From contig QAXH01002102.1 in the NCBI GenBank assembly GCA_004335635.1, positions 1 through 21,397 on the forward strand: DNA of 21,397 bases, in the 5' to 3' direction. The position numbers were made by a program, and so were the translations under genes. Every line of letters starts with the position of its first letter. Position 1 is the first letter of the stretch. Source of the stretch: Chloromonas sp. AAM2. Lineage: Eukaryota > Chlorophyta > Chlorophyceae > Chlamydomonadales > Chlamydomonadaceae. Below are positions 1-10,694 of this stretch, piece by piece. The notes below the pieces were generated by a model that worked only from the letters and a program-made list of their open reading frames with translations, did not search any database and was not told where the DNA came from.

Positions 1-408
1 GAAAAAGCAACACAGCATGACTACAGAACAGGAACAGCGCCCCTCCTACAGTACCTAGCAAACCTTACATGTGTGGCAGTTGCAAAAAGTCGTGATGAGC
101 AGTGATGCTGAAGCTATAGGCTTACATTTTGCCCATGGTGCGATGGAGTGCAGTCGGTGACCTCACAGGCACGCAGTGAGAGACAAAACGGCCGTGTTGC
201 CAGGACCCCAGGTTACTGTCGCCATGTCGGCCCCTGAAACTCATTGACTGTCGCACGGTCGGTATTGTCGCAAATTCTGGAATACTGCCACACAGCTGTC
301 AAACAGAACAGTGCAGGATTCCAATGCTAGAAGTCATGTGACAAGCTGAAATGCTCATATTGCCTCGTTCGTGACCTGGATTTCTGGTGGTTTGAGGTAC
401 TGGCTTAC
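1..408. other. Intron of the WDR44-like gene running off the window
   Basis: This begins with the donor GTAAGC on the minus strand at 408-403. I looked for the next WD repeat exon on the minus strand and found no open frame resembling one before position 1. The next exon should start in phase 1 and probably lies outside the window. Nothing else recognisable is present. Confidence 0.5.
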
Positions 409-3400
409 TGGCGATGTTGGCGGCCGAGTCTGGCGCATCCCCAATCGGCCCGTGTGGGCTCGGCACGAAGCCAGTACTGGATGTGCGGACTGGCGGGGAA
501 GGGGTGGGGATGTGCCACAGCCGCGCCGTGCCGTCCACCTGCACCGGCCACCACAAGGCAAGTGAGCACTCACTGGAGTGAACGTTGTTGAAGAGTATCA
601 CCAATATGTGCCCATGTTGTGCACACACCTGGAAGCAGCACTAACCAGCCAGTATTTTCCACCAATGACGTGTGTATGTATGACCAAGAATCAGCGCAGA
701 TGTTAAACAGCTAGTTGTGTGCTACTTCTAATTGCACTCCCAGTCTGTGCTGCTTCCAGCTGATCACCCAAGCCTGCAAGTGAGCAAGTCTGCCCACGAA
801 ACATCCCCAACGTAGGCCCAGTCATCAAACCGTCAGCAAGCTCCCTCGGTACCCTGCATGCAAGCATCCCACCCAGCCCTCAACCCACCGAGGCAGTGGC
901 TAGGAAGTTTCCAGCTGACCAAGCGAGGTCGATCACATCCTCCGTGTGGCCCAGAAGCACATATCTTGGCTCGTCGGAAAAAACGGGCGCGCCCCACGCC
1001 CGCCTGGCCGCCTCCGGTGCCCCAGCCTCCGCCGCATCACTCGTGCAACCCAGCCGCCCGGAGCCCGCACGCGGCGCCTGGGGTATCACAATCCCCGCCG
1101 CCCCTGCGGCTAGCGGAGCCACCGGAATTTGCCCGGCGTCGGCACTACCACTGTTGTGATTAGCAATCCCCGCCACTGGCATCTGCCCACTGCCATTCTT
1201 ATGCTGAACCCCGACCACGTCTGCGTGTGCGTCGTCTGAGTGTGTGTCGGTTGATGCTCGGGGAAGGTCGCCCGGCAAGTCGGAGTGTGTGTGGGCCCGT
1301 TGCACGGTGGAAGGTTCAGGGAAGGCTTGCTGGGTGATGTGAATAGGTTGGGATGATGTGGCGAGGGAGGGGTTGGTGGCGCCGGCGGTGGACGCGTAGG
1401 ATGCAAAGGTGGATAGCGGGGTGTGGGCGGGACCGGAGGACGCGACCTGCCACACGCGCACCACCCCGTCCTGCCCGCCTGTGGCTAGCATGGTGCCTGC
1501 TGCGTTAAACTTCGCCACCCAGACCACGCCATCATGCGCTGGAAGGGTCTGTACCAGACGCACCTGGAGCAGCACACACCCAATCAACCGAGTACCAAGC
1601 TCGTCAGGCGCTCATTGTCACCGGCAACCAGCATGAGCATCCACACATCGTGATCATGGCATACAGCTGTTCAACAGGCGCCACATCAACACCAGCTACC
1701 CACATGAGCATCCACAAGGTTTGTTGATGCCATGTACCCATTCACCGCCCATTTACCAGCTTGACCTGTGCTGAGGACTGCAAACCCAGATGCGGGCTTC
1801 GCCTGTCCTACTTGCAGATGCGGCCTGTTTTGAAATTCAAGTGAGGTTGCCGGGGTCGTACTTTAATAAGCAATCCGACAAGGATGAGCCGTCGAAGTGA
1901 CCAGGTTTCTGCAAACTGTGTCTTCTCATGTGCATGCATGCCCTGTACACGAGGATGCTTCCCCTGCATCCCTCCAGGCCAAGGCTGATTCCAACCCTAA
2001 CTTCAACCTTGAGTCCTTGACTCGTTGTCACCTCCTGTGCATGCCGCTTCACCAACCCATGCATGGCGCATCCCTGCATTCGTATGCTTGCATGTCCTAC
2101 TTGGAAAAGCAATCTGGCAGTAGTTGCAAGAGTGACCAAGCTCCTGTACTTGCCCACCTCCCTTCCAGGCCATGTGGTTGCCACTCACAGTCGCTAGCAG
2201 CCTGCCGGGCGCTGTGTGGCCGCGTGTGCACTGTGTCCTGACGGGCACGCCCAGGCCCGGCGGCTGGCTCATCTGAATGCATGCACAATCACATGGGGTT
2301 GAGGTTGAGGTTGGGATCGCTGGGGTTAGAGTTAGGGAAAAGGGCTACAAGCCCGCTCAACTGCGTGTATGCACATCACATTCAGACTTGGAGCCTGGGC
2401 TGGAATGTCTATTTGACTGCAGATAAGGAGCTGACAGATGCAACACAAGGCTTGGAGACCACGCCTGCTTGTTCTTCCTCTCTTCCACGTCTCTGCATAC
2501 CCAGCCTGAGGAAAGTGTTGGCAGCTATCAGCACAAGTCTCAACAACAGTACTTGCAAACTTGCATGGCCGTATGCTGCATGACAATCTACCCATCAACG
2601 AACCATCAACAACCAGCCGCCAACTGCCAAGTGATCCCACCCACTTTGGGCAGCAGCAGTGCTGAGGGGTCGTCCTGGTCCAGTGCCACTGCCCCCGGCC
2701 CCTGTCCGTCCTCCTCCTCCCCCTCCTCCTCCTCCTCCTCCCCATCAGGCCCGCCCTCGGCTCCATGCCATGCCTGCACGGCACACGCATCACATGATAG
2801 CACGGAAAAGGGGCTCCTATGGCCTGCGTCCGGGCAAGATTGACTTGCCCTGGGTATGTGCCAGGACGCTTTGGTATGGGAGCCAGTGATGGTGTTGGTC
2901 GTAACGCCATGGGTGCTGTCCCTTTTCCCTAGCAGGACACTGTGAACTAGCGGCCCGAACTGACTGCTACAGCACCCTCATAACACACACGCTAAAAACA
3001 GTCAAAACTCACAACGCAACACTGAAGATGTGCTGGGTCAGGCACATTTACACAACTTCAAGCCTACGATTTGGACGCTCTGGACAGCTAAACATCATAA
3101 CGCAAGATGTGTTTGTCATCAAGATTATGTTTGCAAGGCTTGAGCCAGGCACATAGGCAAGAACCCAAGAAGTGCATGATCGAGTGCGCAGGAGTCAGGG
3201 TACTAGAGTGTGGCTGTTATGTTCACCTGTGAAGGATCATGTCGCCCTGATGCTGCCTTGCCTCCCGCCGCCCGGTTGACCAGCTTCATGAGTTTCCCCT
3301 TGAGCCCTCTGCGGCCGCCCCCTGCCGGCCCGGGCGACCCCACCCCTGACTCGTGCCCCGTGCTATCCAGCGCAGGCTGCAAGGGCGCCTCATAATGCCA

Positions 3401-5920
3401 GGACTCAGCATCAGCCGCTGTATCGTCGCCGGCCGCATCCCGTCCCCCTCGCCCGGCCCGGCCCCAGTCGCCTTCACGCACTTTCGCGGCGATTTTTTCC
3501 CGCTGCGCCTTGCCCCAGTTGAGCGTGCGGGCAAACGCTGCCCCCGCCTTCCCGCCACCATCACCGCTTAGTGTCGCTGCAGTATGGCCGCTCGCATCTG
3601 AAGGGTTCCAGGGCACGCCTGCCCGCCCACTTCTCCCAGTCTTGCCGCTATCTGACGACGGCGCCAAGAAACGGCCGGATTCACCAGGCTGAACACTCCT
3701 TTGTGCGTCCTGCCCAAGTGTGCCCGCACTAACCATGCTGCGAGTGCTGTCGCTGGACGGCCCCGGTTGTGCCCCGCTGCCATGCACGTCCATCTGTTCG
3801 CTGGCCTGAGGCTCGCCTCCACTCCATCTCTCCAGCCTGTCAGCACCAGGCACATGGCTGCCTGTGCCTTGTTCCCCTGCACCTTGCCGCCATGATGCCC
3901 GCGCGGCATGGTGTGACAAGCGAGCAAAAGAGTGAGGCAAGGGACCCTGATTTTGGCCGAGGCTGGATGGTGAAGCACCACTGGCGTGATTGTCTGCATA
4001 GCCATCCGTTGACAAGCAGGGCGCCAGCTGTGACGAGTTCCTCTGGTCGTCAAGCAACAGAGGGTCAGCGTGCGAGTGTTGTCGTGTAAAGCTGGCCGAT
4101 GTTTGCGTGGTTTGTCCGGAGTGTGGCCGCATGCCAGACGCTGCCACTGCGGCCGCAAGCGGTCCAGCTGCGAACGGAGACAGTTGGCCCCTGCCATCCG
4201 GCCTGCTCGCCACTGGCCCTGCACCAGCCGCACCTGCTCCAGCTGCTGCTGCTGACAGCCCAGTACCAGTTGCTGTTTGCTCCGAAGATACCGAGCTCCT
4301 GCTAGCTGCCCTAGCCAGAGGCTCAGCCGGCCGCCCCACCGGCGCCACAGCCGGCCTGGCAGCAGACGCCCGTGCTGCCATAGCCGCAGCCATAGGTCCC
4401 AGCTTACTACTCGGCAGGGCTGCCATCCGGCCCGCAGGTGCCGCTGCAGCCGCCAGGTTCGCGCTCTGTATGCCTGTCACAGAACCGGGCCTGGAATCCA
4501 TCTCAGTTACTGGCCCTGCTGACACCGCTGATGCCTGCACAGCTGGTGAGGACTGGCCATACGATGACGATGCAGCCGGTGACAGAACGAAATGGGCAGG
4601 CGCGCCGGCTGGTGATGCTGAGGCATGCATGGGTGCATCTATGGTGGTCCTGACAGAGAGAGGGAGCGGTTGGGGTGCCAATGGTGCGGTGGCAGCTGCT
4701 CTGGGGTCCCCTCTGGCCACCCGCCTTTCCTGCCTGTTCTCCTCGACGCGCTCTTGAATGGAATGCATCGTTTTCTTGGCTGCACTGGCCATCTGCAAGC
4801 ATCAGTACGGACATGCGCAAAGCGTCTTAAATCAGCACAAACATGAGGACCGTGTGCTTGTTTCGTTGCGCGAACGCAGTGTGAGAGACCCTTAGCAGCT
4901 GAGGTGCTGAGTCTAGCAGCACGTAGCAGCCAGCCCCTGCTATCACGCGTGTGACTTTCTGCAATGTCATTTGCAGCCGCTAGCATCACTAGCACCATGC
5001 AATCCCTGAGGCACCCCTTGCCTGCATTCAATCTTGTTGAAAATTGAGCTAGATATTCATCGCACCCAATCACACGCAGCAGCACAAGCACCTTCTTCCG
5101 TGCTCCATTGAACCAGCTCGGGCCCTTGGCATCAGTGCTGCCGTGTGTAGCGCCATGACTTGGACTAGATGATGACAGCCTCTGCAACAATGCATGGATT
5201 TGGCCATGTTTGGATTTGTTCAACACGTGCTGCCTTGATCTGGCGCCCATCAGGCCAGCCCGTTTGCAGGCACTGCCTTGTTTGCACGCCCCCTGCGATG
5301 CCGCTTGCCTTCATAGAATGCCCCATGCCTGTCTGTGCATGCTGTTGTTGTTGCGTTCGCTGTTGCAAACAGTGCTCTGGCATACCCATAGCCTGACATG
5401 CGTCTCACATGTGCCTGGAGGGTCATGCCGCACCTGAAATTCCTCTGCTGTTGCATCCTCTGCTTCGCTGCCACTGTGTTGGTTGATAATGCCACCTTGG
5501 GTGCGGGAGCTGGGCCCCTCAACCTCTTCTAGATCGATGAACTCGCCAGTGTCAAGATTACGGATGCGTAGACCGCCCTGCTGAAATAGAGCAGGCATGT
5601 GCATGCTGGAGAGGGGCACAGCATGTAAGCTACCCTGATAATGCATGGGAGCATGGCAAGGCAGCCTGACTTGTGCTTGAAAGCTGGCTGAAGCACTATC
5701 TGACTGTGGAAGTTCTGAAAATGCAAACGCTAACCGCTGCTGGGGCTACATCATGTCGCATGGAGTGACTGTTGTACATATGTTGGGTGCATAGCTGCCA
5801 TCGGAGCGACATTCAACTGTCTGTTCACGGTGATGACTGCCAGGAATCCACAAAAAAGGAGCCGATGCGTACCTGGTCCGGTAAACCAGCATGCGCTCCC
5901 AGCGGGCCGGAGAAGGCCAT
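409..5920 (-). CDS. WDR44-like WD40 repeat protein, 5' two-thirds of gene (C-terminus off the left edge)
   Basis: Exons on the minus strand: 5920-5873, 5580-5434, 4792-3227, 2773-2645, 1563-889 and 538-409. All junctions up to the last are phase 0 with GT-AG ends; the last donor (GTAAGC at 408) is phase 1. About 898 residues are encoded. Residues 20-29 read LRIRNLDTGE and residue 60 begins TAEEFQ, the signature that precedes the WD domain in plant WDR44-like proteins. Exon 3 is 522 residues of Ala/Gly/Ser-rich, probably disordered sequence. Exon 4 carries a poly-Glu run. WD repeat 1 (about 631-670) ends VVRVWQV; WD repeat 2 (about 830-865) is split by an intron and ends ARLWHI. About 160 low-complexity residues separate them. 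Animal WDR44 binds Rab11 in endosome recycling; applying that role here is inference. ATG 5920 was chosen because only its frame gives phase 0 at the next acceptor. The remaining WD repeats were not found in 1-408. The family is confident; exon 1 is less so. Confidence 0.82.
1564..2644. other. Long intron of the WDR44-like gene
   Basis: This is about 1.08 kb between the poly-Glu exon and the first WD exon. Plant relatives usually carry a short basic segment just before the first WD repeat, so a small missed exon here is possible, but none was found. The sequence includes two copies of CATGAGCATCCACA near 1633 and 1706, and a G/T-rich stretch at 2296-2339. No convincing coding sequence was seen on either strand. 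Confidence 0.4.
2709..2743. repeat. TCC/GGA triplet repeat encoding poly-Glu in the WDR44-like gene
   Basis: This is an imperfect run of TCC on the plus strand, read as GAG on the minus strand inside exon 4. It encodes a Glu tract with a few Gly and Asp residues. It is probably length-variable. Confidence 0.85.
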
Positions 5921-6695
5921 CCTGCCTTCTTTTCCACTGCTACATTCGCAGCTTTCGTTCTGCTACTTTTCTACAGGGCAGCCCTGTTGTGCAACGAGTG
6001 CAGCCTCATAACTGCCCTGTCAGTCAGACTAGCTAACGCCTTTTGAACGAGCGTTCAGATTACTTCCTTTCCACTGCTTCTTCCACCCTGACCAATCGTT
6101 GTTGTTTGACGACTCTACCTCGCACGAGCTGTTGATGACCCACACATTTCCAATCCATTACCTAGCGTCCAGATTCCGCACCCTGGCCATGATGGGCAAA
6201 CACCGAAAGCATGGCACTGGTAACCACAGCACCTTAGGCAGCTTGGGTCAGCGTCGAGCGAAGTCTGGAGATTGCTTGCGCAACTGTGGCTTGATTGTCT
6301 GGAGAAAAGTGGAGTTGAAGGTGTTTTGGCTGTGTGTTGTACAAGCGACTGGAACAGCGCATGGATCACAGCACGGTGTATCACGGTGTATACGTGTTGA
6401 TTGGTGAGGCATGCATTAAAAAATGATGGGTCTAGTGAAACATGGCCTGAGCACACAACTATGCCAATTACTTGCACCACCCCGCTGGAAGGCGTCATAC
6501 TGCACCAGAGAACAGCCAGATCAGCGCACAGTGAGATGTTACAACCTCGTCCTGACTTTCTGCGTTGAAAGCCTTTGTTTACAACCCTTGACAGCTTTCG
6601 TGTTCATCTCAACAAGGTTATCTCAACTCGCAACAGAGTGCGGAGACACATGCTCCTCAGCAATACAACATCAAGTGCAAGTTGCACAACCAAAA

Positions 6696-6724
6696 AAAAG
6701 AAGTTTGCCAGTTCTGGGACAGTT
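6696..6724 (+). repeat. Left arm of a 29-bp inverted repeat
   Basis: The arm matches the reverse complement of 7724-7752 at 27 of 29 positions; its core is TTTGCCAGTTCTGGGACA. The arms are about 1.06 kb apart, the size of a small terminal-inverted-repeat element. However, the matching sequence extends into the A-rich flank, and no target-site duplication was identified. A related copy occurs at 14867-14886. Confidence 0.7.
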
Positions 6725-7101
6725 TTGGGACTGGCCCAAGCCAAGGGGCGCGCAGGGGGCACGATAACTCGTATGCTGGTCAATCAAAGTCGCGATTCAA
6801 TCTTGGTGCGGGTCGCACTACTTGGTGCGGGTTCTCTGATAATCAGCCACCACTCTCACTGCCCATGTCCCAGACTGTCAGTCACCAGCGCCTACCAACA
6901 CCAGCATCAGCAACACAGCCCAGTGCCAGATTACACTGACCCAACATCACATTTATCCACATTCATCTGGAACACTTGGTGGCGACTCACATTACAGACT
7001 TCTGAGGTGTTTACCTGTCAGATGGGTCACACACCCATTTGTCTTTTGACACTGTAGTTCCTGTCTAATCCTGGTCTGCTGTCCCAGAAGTGGCAGTCCC
7101 A

Positions 7102-7161
7102 AAAATTCAAGCTGCAGCTCAAATTTCACCGCAAAATTCAGCGCAAAATTCAAGCTGCAGC
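7102..7161. repeat. Direct repeat of a 17-bp unit
   Basis: AAAATTCAAGCTGCAGC occurs at 7102-7118 and again at 7145-7161. A third, partial copy (CAAAATTCA) lies between them. It is just downstream of a degenerate copy of the inverted-repeat motif. Confidence 0.7.
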
Positions 7162-7192
7162 GCAGTGCCCATGAATACGTGCTTGCTGCACA

Positions 7193-7343
7193 TCAGCCAT
7201 ATCCAGTTGCAAGTTGACCAGTCATTGTGCATGTGACCTCATCAGGGAGATCAAGGACCCACGTTGGGGCTACACGGCTCAACAGGACAAAGTCATGCTT
7301 CTCCAGTCCTGCACCAGCGGCTGGATTACGAACCAGCAGTAAT
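7193..7343 (-). CDS. Possible alternative last exon of the unknown gene
   Basis: A minus-strand open frame includes HDFVLLSRVAPTWVLDLPDE and ends at a TGA at 7193-7195. It could be reached by using the donor GTAACA that overlaps the TAA stop at 7417-7419 (phase 2) and joining to an AG at 7345-7344. The intron would be only about 70 nt and the acceptor is poor. A TGTAA on the minus strand at 6993-6989 lies about 200 nt past this stop, a better distance than from 7417. The call is speculative. Confidence 0.25.
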
Positions 7344-7416
7344 CTAGCCACACGCCCACAAGCAGAACATCTGCGCCATGAAGCGGCACATGTGGCCACG
7401 TCCTGCTTGCATTTTG

Positions 7417-10400
7417 TTACACGCCGCCCACTGGCTTCCAGGCTGCAAAGTCCATGCTGTCACTGAACATGTAGACAGCCTTGAGGTTGCCCGTCACAGG
7501 GTCCAACAAGTCCACCTGAACCGGGGGGGCAGGACTGGTCAACACTGTCCAGCATGGTTGAGTAGCAAGTCCTTGGAATGCGCGGGAGGGGGAGGTCAAC
7601 ACTGTTGCACTTGATGCATGTCAAAGGCCCTGAGCCCCTGGCACTGCACACACGTAGGTAGCTTATCCGCCATGCACTCGATTGCGTAAGTGTGCAACTT
7701 TGCATACAGTGAATACAAAAAACAATTGTCCCAGAACTGGCAAACATCTTTTTGGCGGCCATTGTTACGGTATGAATGTGTGGGGTACCTGGCTGCAAAC
7801 GCCGGTGTCCAACTTGAGTTAGCAGCACAGGCAGCATGGTGCATTGTCCAGGTGCAAGGGTCTGCATAGCGGCATGCAAGCCACTCACCTCCATGCCCTC
7901 CACCTCCCACTCAACTCCAGTGATGTGATTCCTCCTGTCATGAAGGGGATGGGGTTGTGATGCTGTCCACACGCATAATCCCACGGTGCGCTGATTTTCT
8001 GTAGTCACATGCTTATGCAAATCTGGCTACCAGCACAGTGCACACTTGCTGCCAAGAGACCAGTGGTTCGCTCACTGCTTGGCCTTCCAGTGTGAAAAGG
8101 CAGCAGCTGCATCCACACACACTGCAGTGTCCACCAGTGGACAGTCCACATCATACACTGCCTGCGTTTGCACTGCACACCCATGTACTTCGAAATGGAT
8201 TGACAAGACACCGTGCCTGGTCCTACCCTGCTGATGGGCTGTGACCGGCACTTGCATGGATGCTGGCTGTATGCCGGGTACCAGTGAACACGCTGCACGA
8301 ACCAGCGCAGAGAACATTCAAGCGTGTAGCATGGTCCCGTCCACTGCCCATGAGGTTGCATGTGCCTCAGCTTGGTGTGTTCAGCTTTGCATGTGAATTG
8401 GTAACGGCATCTGCGCATGACAGCGCGGGCAGCTTCAATCCGGGCACATGAGCAAGGCCAGATACTCATTGTCACCTGCCTTTGTGGTATCCAAGACTTG
8501 CTTGGTCATTTCAAGGCTTATACCACACGGTACCGGACAATCTTCAGCGGGTGTGCTGGTTGCCTCCTCTTCTGCCTCTCTATCTGCCTCGCTTTGACCC
8601 ATGCTGATCTGGTCTTGCAGCCTCTCCACTAGTGTGATGGCGGAGGGTTGGCACAGCATGGGTAGGCACCCATAGCCGTCGATTAGCTGGAAGCTGGGCA
8701 GTTCACGGTAAAGCAAGAGTGAGAGGCGAGGGGCGAGGTTTGGCAAAACACTACACGAAGCAGGGCTCAGGTCTTGACAACTAGGGCAAGCGTTCATGCG
8801 TGCTTCAAAGGCCAACCAACTGAGGCCTGCCATGCTGGTAGCATTGCACAAGACTGTCAGTTGAGCTGACGCGCTTATTGCAGATGTATGCACCGAGCCG
8901 GGCACCTGGCTCATAGCAGCTCTTCCCCCACTCACTCCTGGTCACACCCTGCAAGATCCAGCATCTGCTGCACGTTTTCATTCCTGCTGTCACGTGCACC
9001 AACCCAGGCTGACAAGACACACTGTACATGCCGTAGCGTCTCAGACCCAGGCACGTGACTGCCTGCACACCAAATAGAGCAATTTAGGAGGCGTTGCTAT
9101 GATTTAGGTCCAGCTCCCAGATGCATTTTCAAATTCAATGGGGTTGGCCCTTTGGAAAGCACGGCGTGAAATAAACACCTATGTTTGAATGAGGCACGTG
9201 GCCATCCCACAGTCATCCATTGCTCACTGCGACACTTGAGCACGTGCGCACCCATGATATACCTGGGCTGACAGTCTCACCTTTGAACAGGCCGTGCCGC
9301 TTGGCCCAAGGCTTGAGCAGTGCACGAGGAAACGGCACTGCAGTACAATGCTTTACTGTGGGCGGCTGCAGGAACTCCCCGTGGCTGTACACGTCCCCTG
9401 CGCCGTACTCCCCGACAAGCTGGCCACGCTCTAACACGCTGGTCACACGCTGATGGCCGTCATTCAGCTGCCACATGCAGGCAACAAGTGGCATCGGAAG
9501 TCAGCACACACCTCGAAACATCAAATCTCCATCGATACTCAATGGAGCCATGACCATCGAAAGTCAGCACACACCTCGAACCATCGAGTCAGTGGCATTG
9601 AAAGTCAGTACACACCTTAAACCATCGAAAGTCAGCACACACCTCGAACCATCGAGTCAGTGGCATTGAAAGTCAGTACACACCTTAAACCATCGAAAGT
9701 CAGCACACACCATGCATGGCGCACCACAGCAGGCAAACCGGGGCCTTGGAATACTGTGCGATAGAATAGATCCTGCAGTAAAATAGACCTCCCCAGGCTT
9801 GGTGGAACTTTCTTGGTACATTGGACTAGCCCTACGTGTCCGACATCCCCCCCTAGAGGGACCATGCAAGTCCAGTTTACGAGGCAAGTTTTGGGGGGTT
9901 GAACAGGCCTGTCCACATGCACACAGCCTTTTGCATGCTCAAACGACCATGTCGCCTGATGCCTTCTCTCAGTGAGATGTGGTGCAGGTAAGCTTGACCT
10001 GTAAAGACTGCTGCAATTGCAGGAAGCCATGCACAGAATGCAGTAGAAGAGAGTGCAGTAAAGACAACAGCAAATGTGTTAGTAACGTAAAAGTAGGCTT
10101 GTTAAAGAAAACTGCAAGGCTTGTGATCACTAGAGCAGCACATTGCAGGGGTATACCATACAGTGTGAGACTGACTATTGAAAGGCGCAGATGTGATATC
10201 ATCATAGCTCACCACAATGTCCAGCTTCAGTATCAGGTATGCGTCTGGTGCAGCGGGTGCGCGGGCGCCATGTGACATCGCACTGACGCCTGGCAGCCTG
10301 AAGGAGAAGACTCACAATGCAGAATACCTGCTGTTCAAACTTCTGGAACGAACCGTGTGCGGGTAGCCGTGTCAGCAGTTCAGGAACTCTTCAAGTGCAA

Positions 10401-10641
10401 GCGAGCAGATTGGCCAGGTGCAGCATCCACTTGCATCAAAGGTGTGCCTACGACGAAGCACTCCACTTTCACTTCTACAGCTGTCCGGTTGCAGGTACAT
10501 TGGGAATTGATAGCACGTGGCGAAGCAAAGAACAGGCCAGCAAGCCACGCACCTCACAAGGCAGTAGGCGGTGTTGGTGCTGTCATTTGCAGCCGTCAGA
10601 ACAATTTCCACCTCAGGGATGTGAAGCTCAGCATCAGCGAC
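7417..10641 (-). CDS. Unknown protein, eight-exon gene with 5' end unresolved
   Basis: Exons on the minus strand: 10641-10553, 10297-10213, 9772-9707, 9467-9281, 8853-8476, 8292-8076, 7934-7889 and 7515-7417 (stop TAA). Every junction agrees in phase (2, 0, 0, 1, 1, 2, 0), giving about 388 residues in one frame. Donors include GTGAGC, GTGAGA and GTGAGT; acceptors include CTTCTCCTTCAG and GTTCGTGCAG. Legible segments include DAYLILKLDIV, LERGQLVGEYGAGDVYSHG, a Cys pair ACPSCQ, an acidic stretch SEADREAEEE, and VDLLDPVTGNLKAVYMF. No signal peptide or membrane segment is clear. I do not recognise the family. If the first three exons are wrong, ATG 9494 read straight into 9467 gives a 317-residue protein. 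The first exon starts in phase 0 after an acceptor, so more exons lie upstream. The weakest donors are GTGCTG (9706) and GTGACA (8475). Confidence 0.6.
7724..7752 (-). repeat. Right arm of the 29-bp inverted repeat, inside an intron
   Basis: This pairs with 6696-6724. It lies in the last intron (7516-7888) of the unknown minus-strand gene. It shares an exact 20-mer, GTCCCAGAACTGGCAAACAT, with 14867-14886 in an intron of the ankyrin gene. Confidence 0.75.
9493..9711. repeat. 68-bp minisatellite at an exon-intron border
   Basis: Two full units, 9556-9623 and 9624-9691, appear identical. A 20-bp partial unit follows (9692-9711) and a diverged partial unit precedes (9493-9519). Each unit contains two related 27-bp halves, one with AAAGTCAGCACACACCTCGA and one with AAAGTCAGTACACACCTTAA, joined by 14 bp. 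The array fills most of an intron of the unknown gene, and its right end overlaps the upstream exon and its donor. Confidence 0.92.
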
Positions 10642-10668
10642 CTGAGCGCATATCAATGCATGTAGGTT

Positions 10669-10694
10669 TGTGTGTGTGTGTGTGTGTGTGTGTG
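10669..10694. repeat. (TG)13 microsatellite
   Basis: This is an uninterrupted TG dinucleotide run, followed by GGGAGG. It lies just 5' of the most upstream exon found for the unknown minus-strand gene, where on that strand it reads as CA repeats about 28 nt before the acceptor at 10642. Confidence 0.95.

Larger units (their letters stand above)
5921..7416. other. Spacer between the unknown gene and the WDR44-like gene
   Basis: The part next to 5920 should hold the promoter and 5' leader of the WDR44-like gene (minus strand), but no TATA-like element stood out. A plus-strand open frame near 6578-7057 runs through the repeat arm and has no splice or domain support. The segment also holds the 29-bp inverted-repeat arm at 6696-6724, a variant of the same motif at 7081-7098, a short duplication at 7102-7161, and a possible alternative last exon of the unknown gene at 7193-7343. 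Confidence 0.5.

Noticed and set aside
2296..2339. Telomere-like GGGTTAG/GTTGAGG words
   Set aside because: The units are irregular and do not match the green-algal TTTTAGGG or plant TTTAGGG arrays. It is ordinary G/T-rich sequence in an intron.
4107..4757. 216-codon plus-strand frame opposite the large WDR44-like exon
   Set aside because: It is the antisense shadow of an Ala/Gly/Ser-rich GC-rich exon; such exons usually keep the reverse frame open.
6575..7057. 160-codon plus-strand frame
   Set aside because: It begins at a non-ATG codon, runs through the inverted-repeat arm, and has poor composition and no recognisable motif.
8005..8475. 156-codon minus frame overlapping exons of the unknown gene
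   Set aside because: It is readable, but it runs through splice sites that fit the phase of exons 8853-8476 and 8292-8076. The spliced frame gives a more coherent protein.
10357..10665. Plus-strand frame opposite exon 10641-10553
   Set aside because: It is quite coding-like, but it begins at GTG, has no start context, and conflicts with minus-strand exons that have matching phases and good splice sites. It is not excluded entirely.
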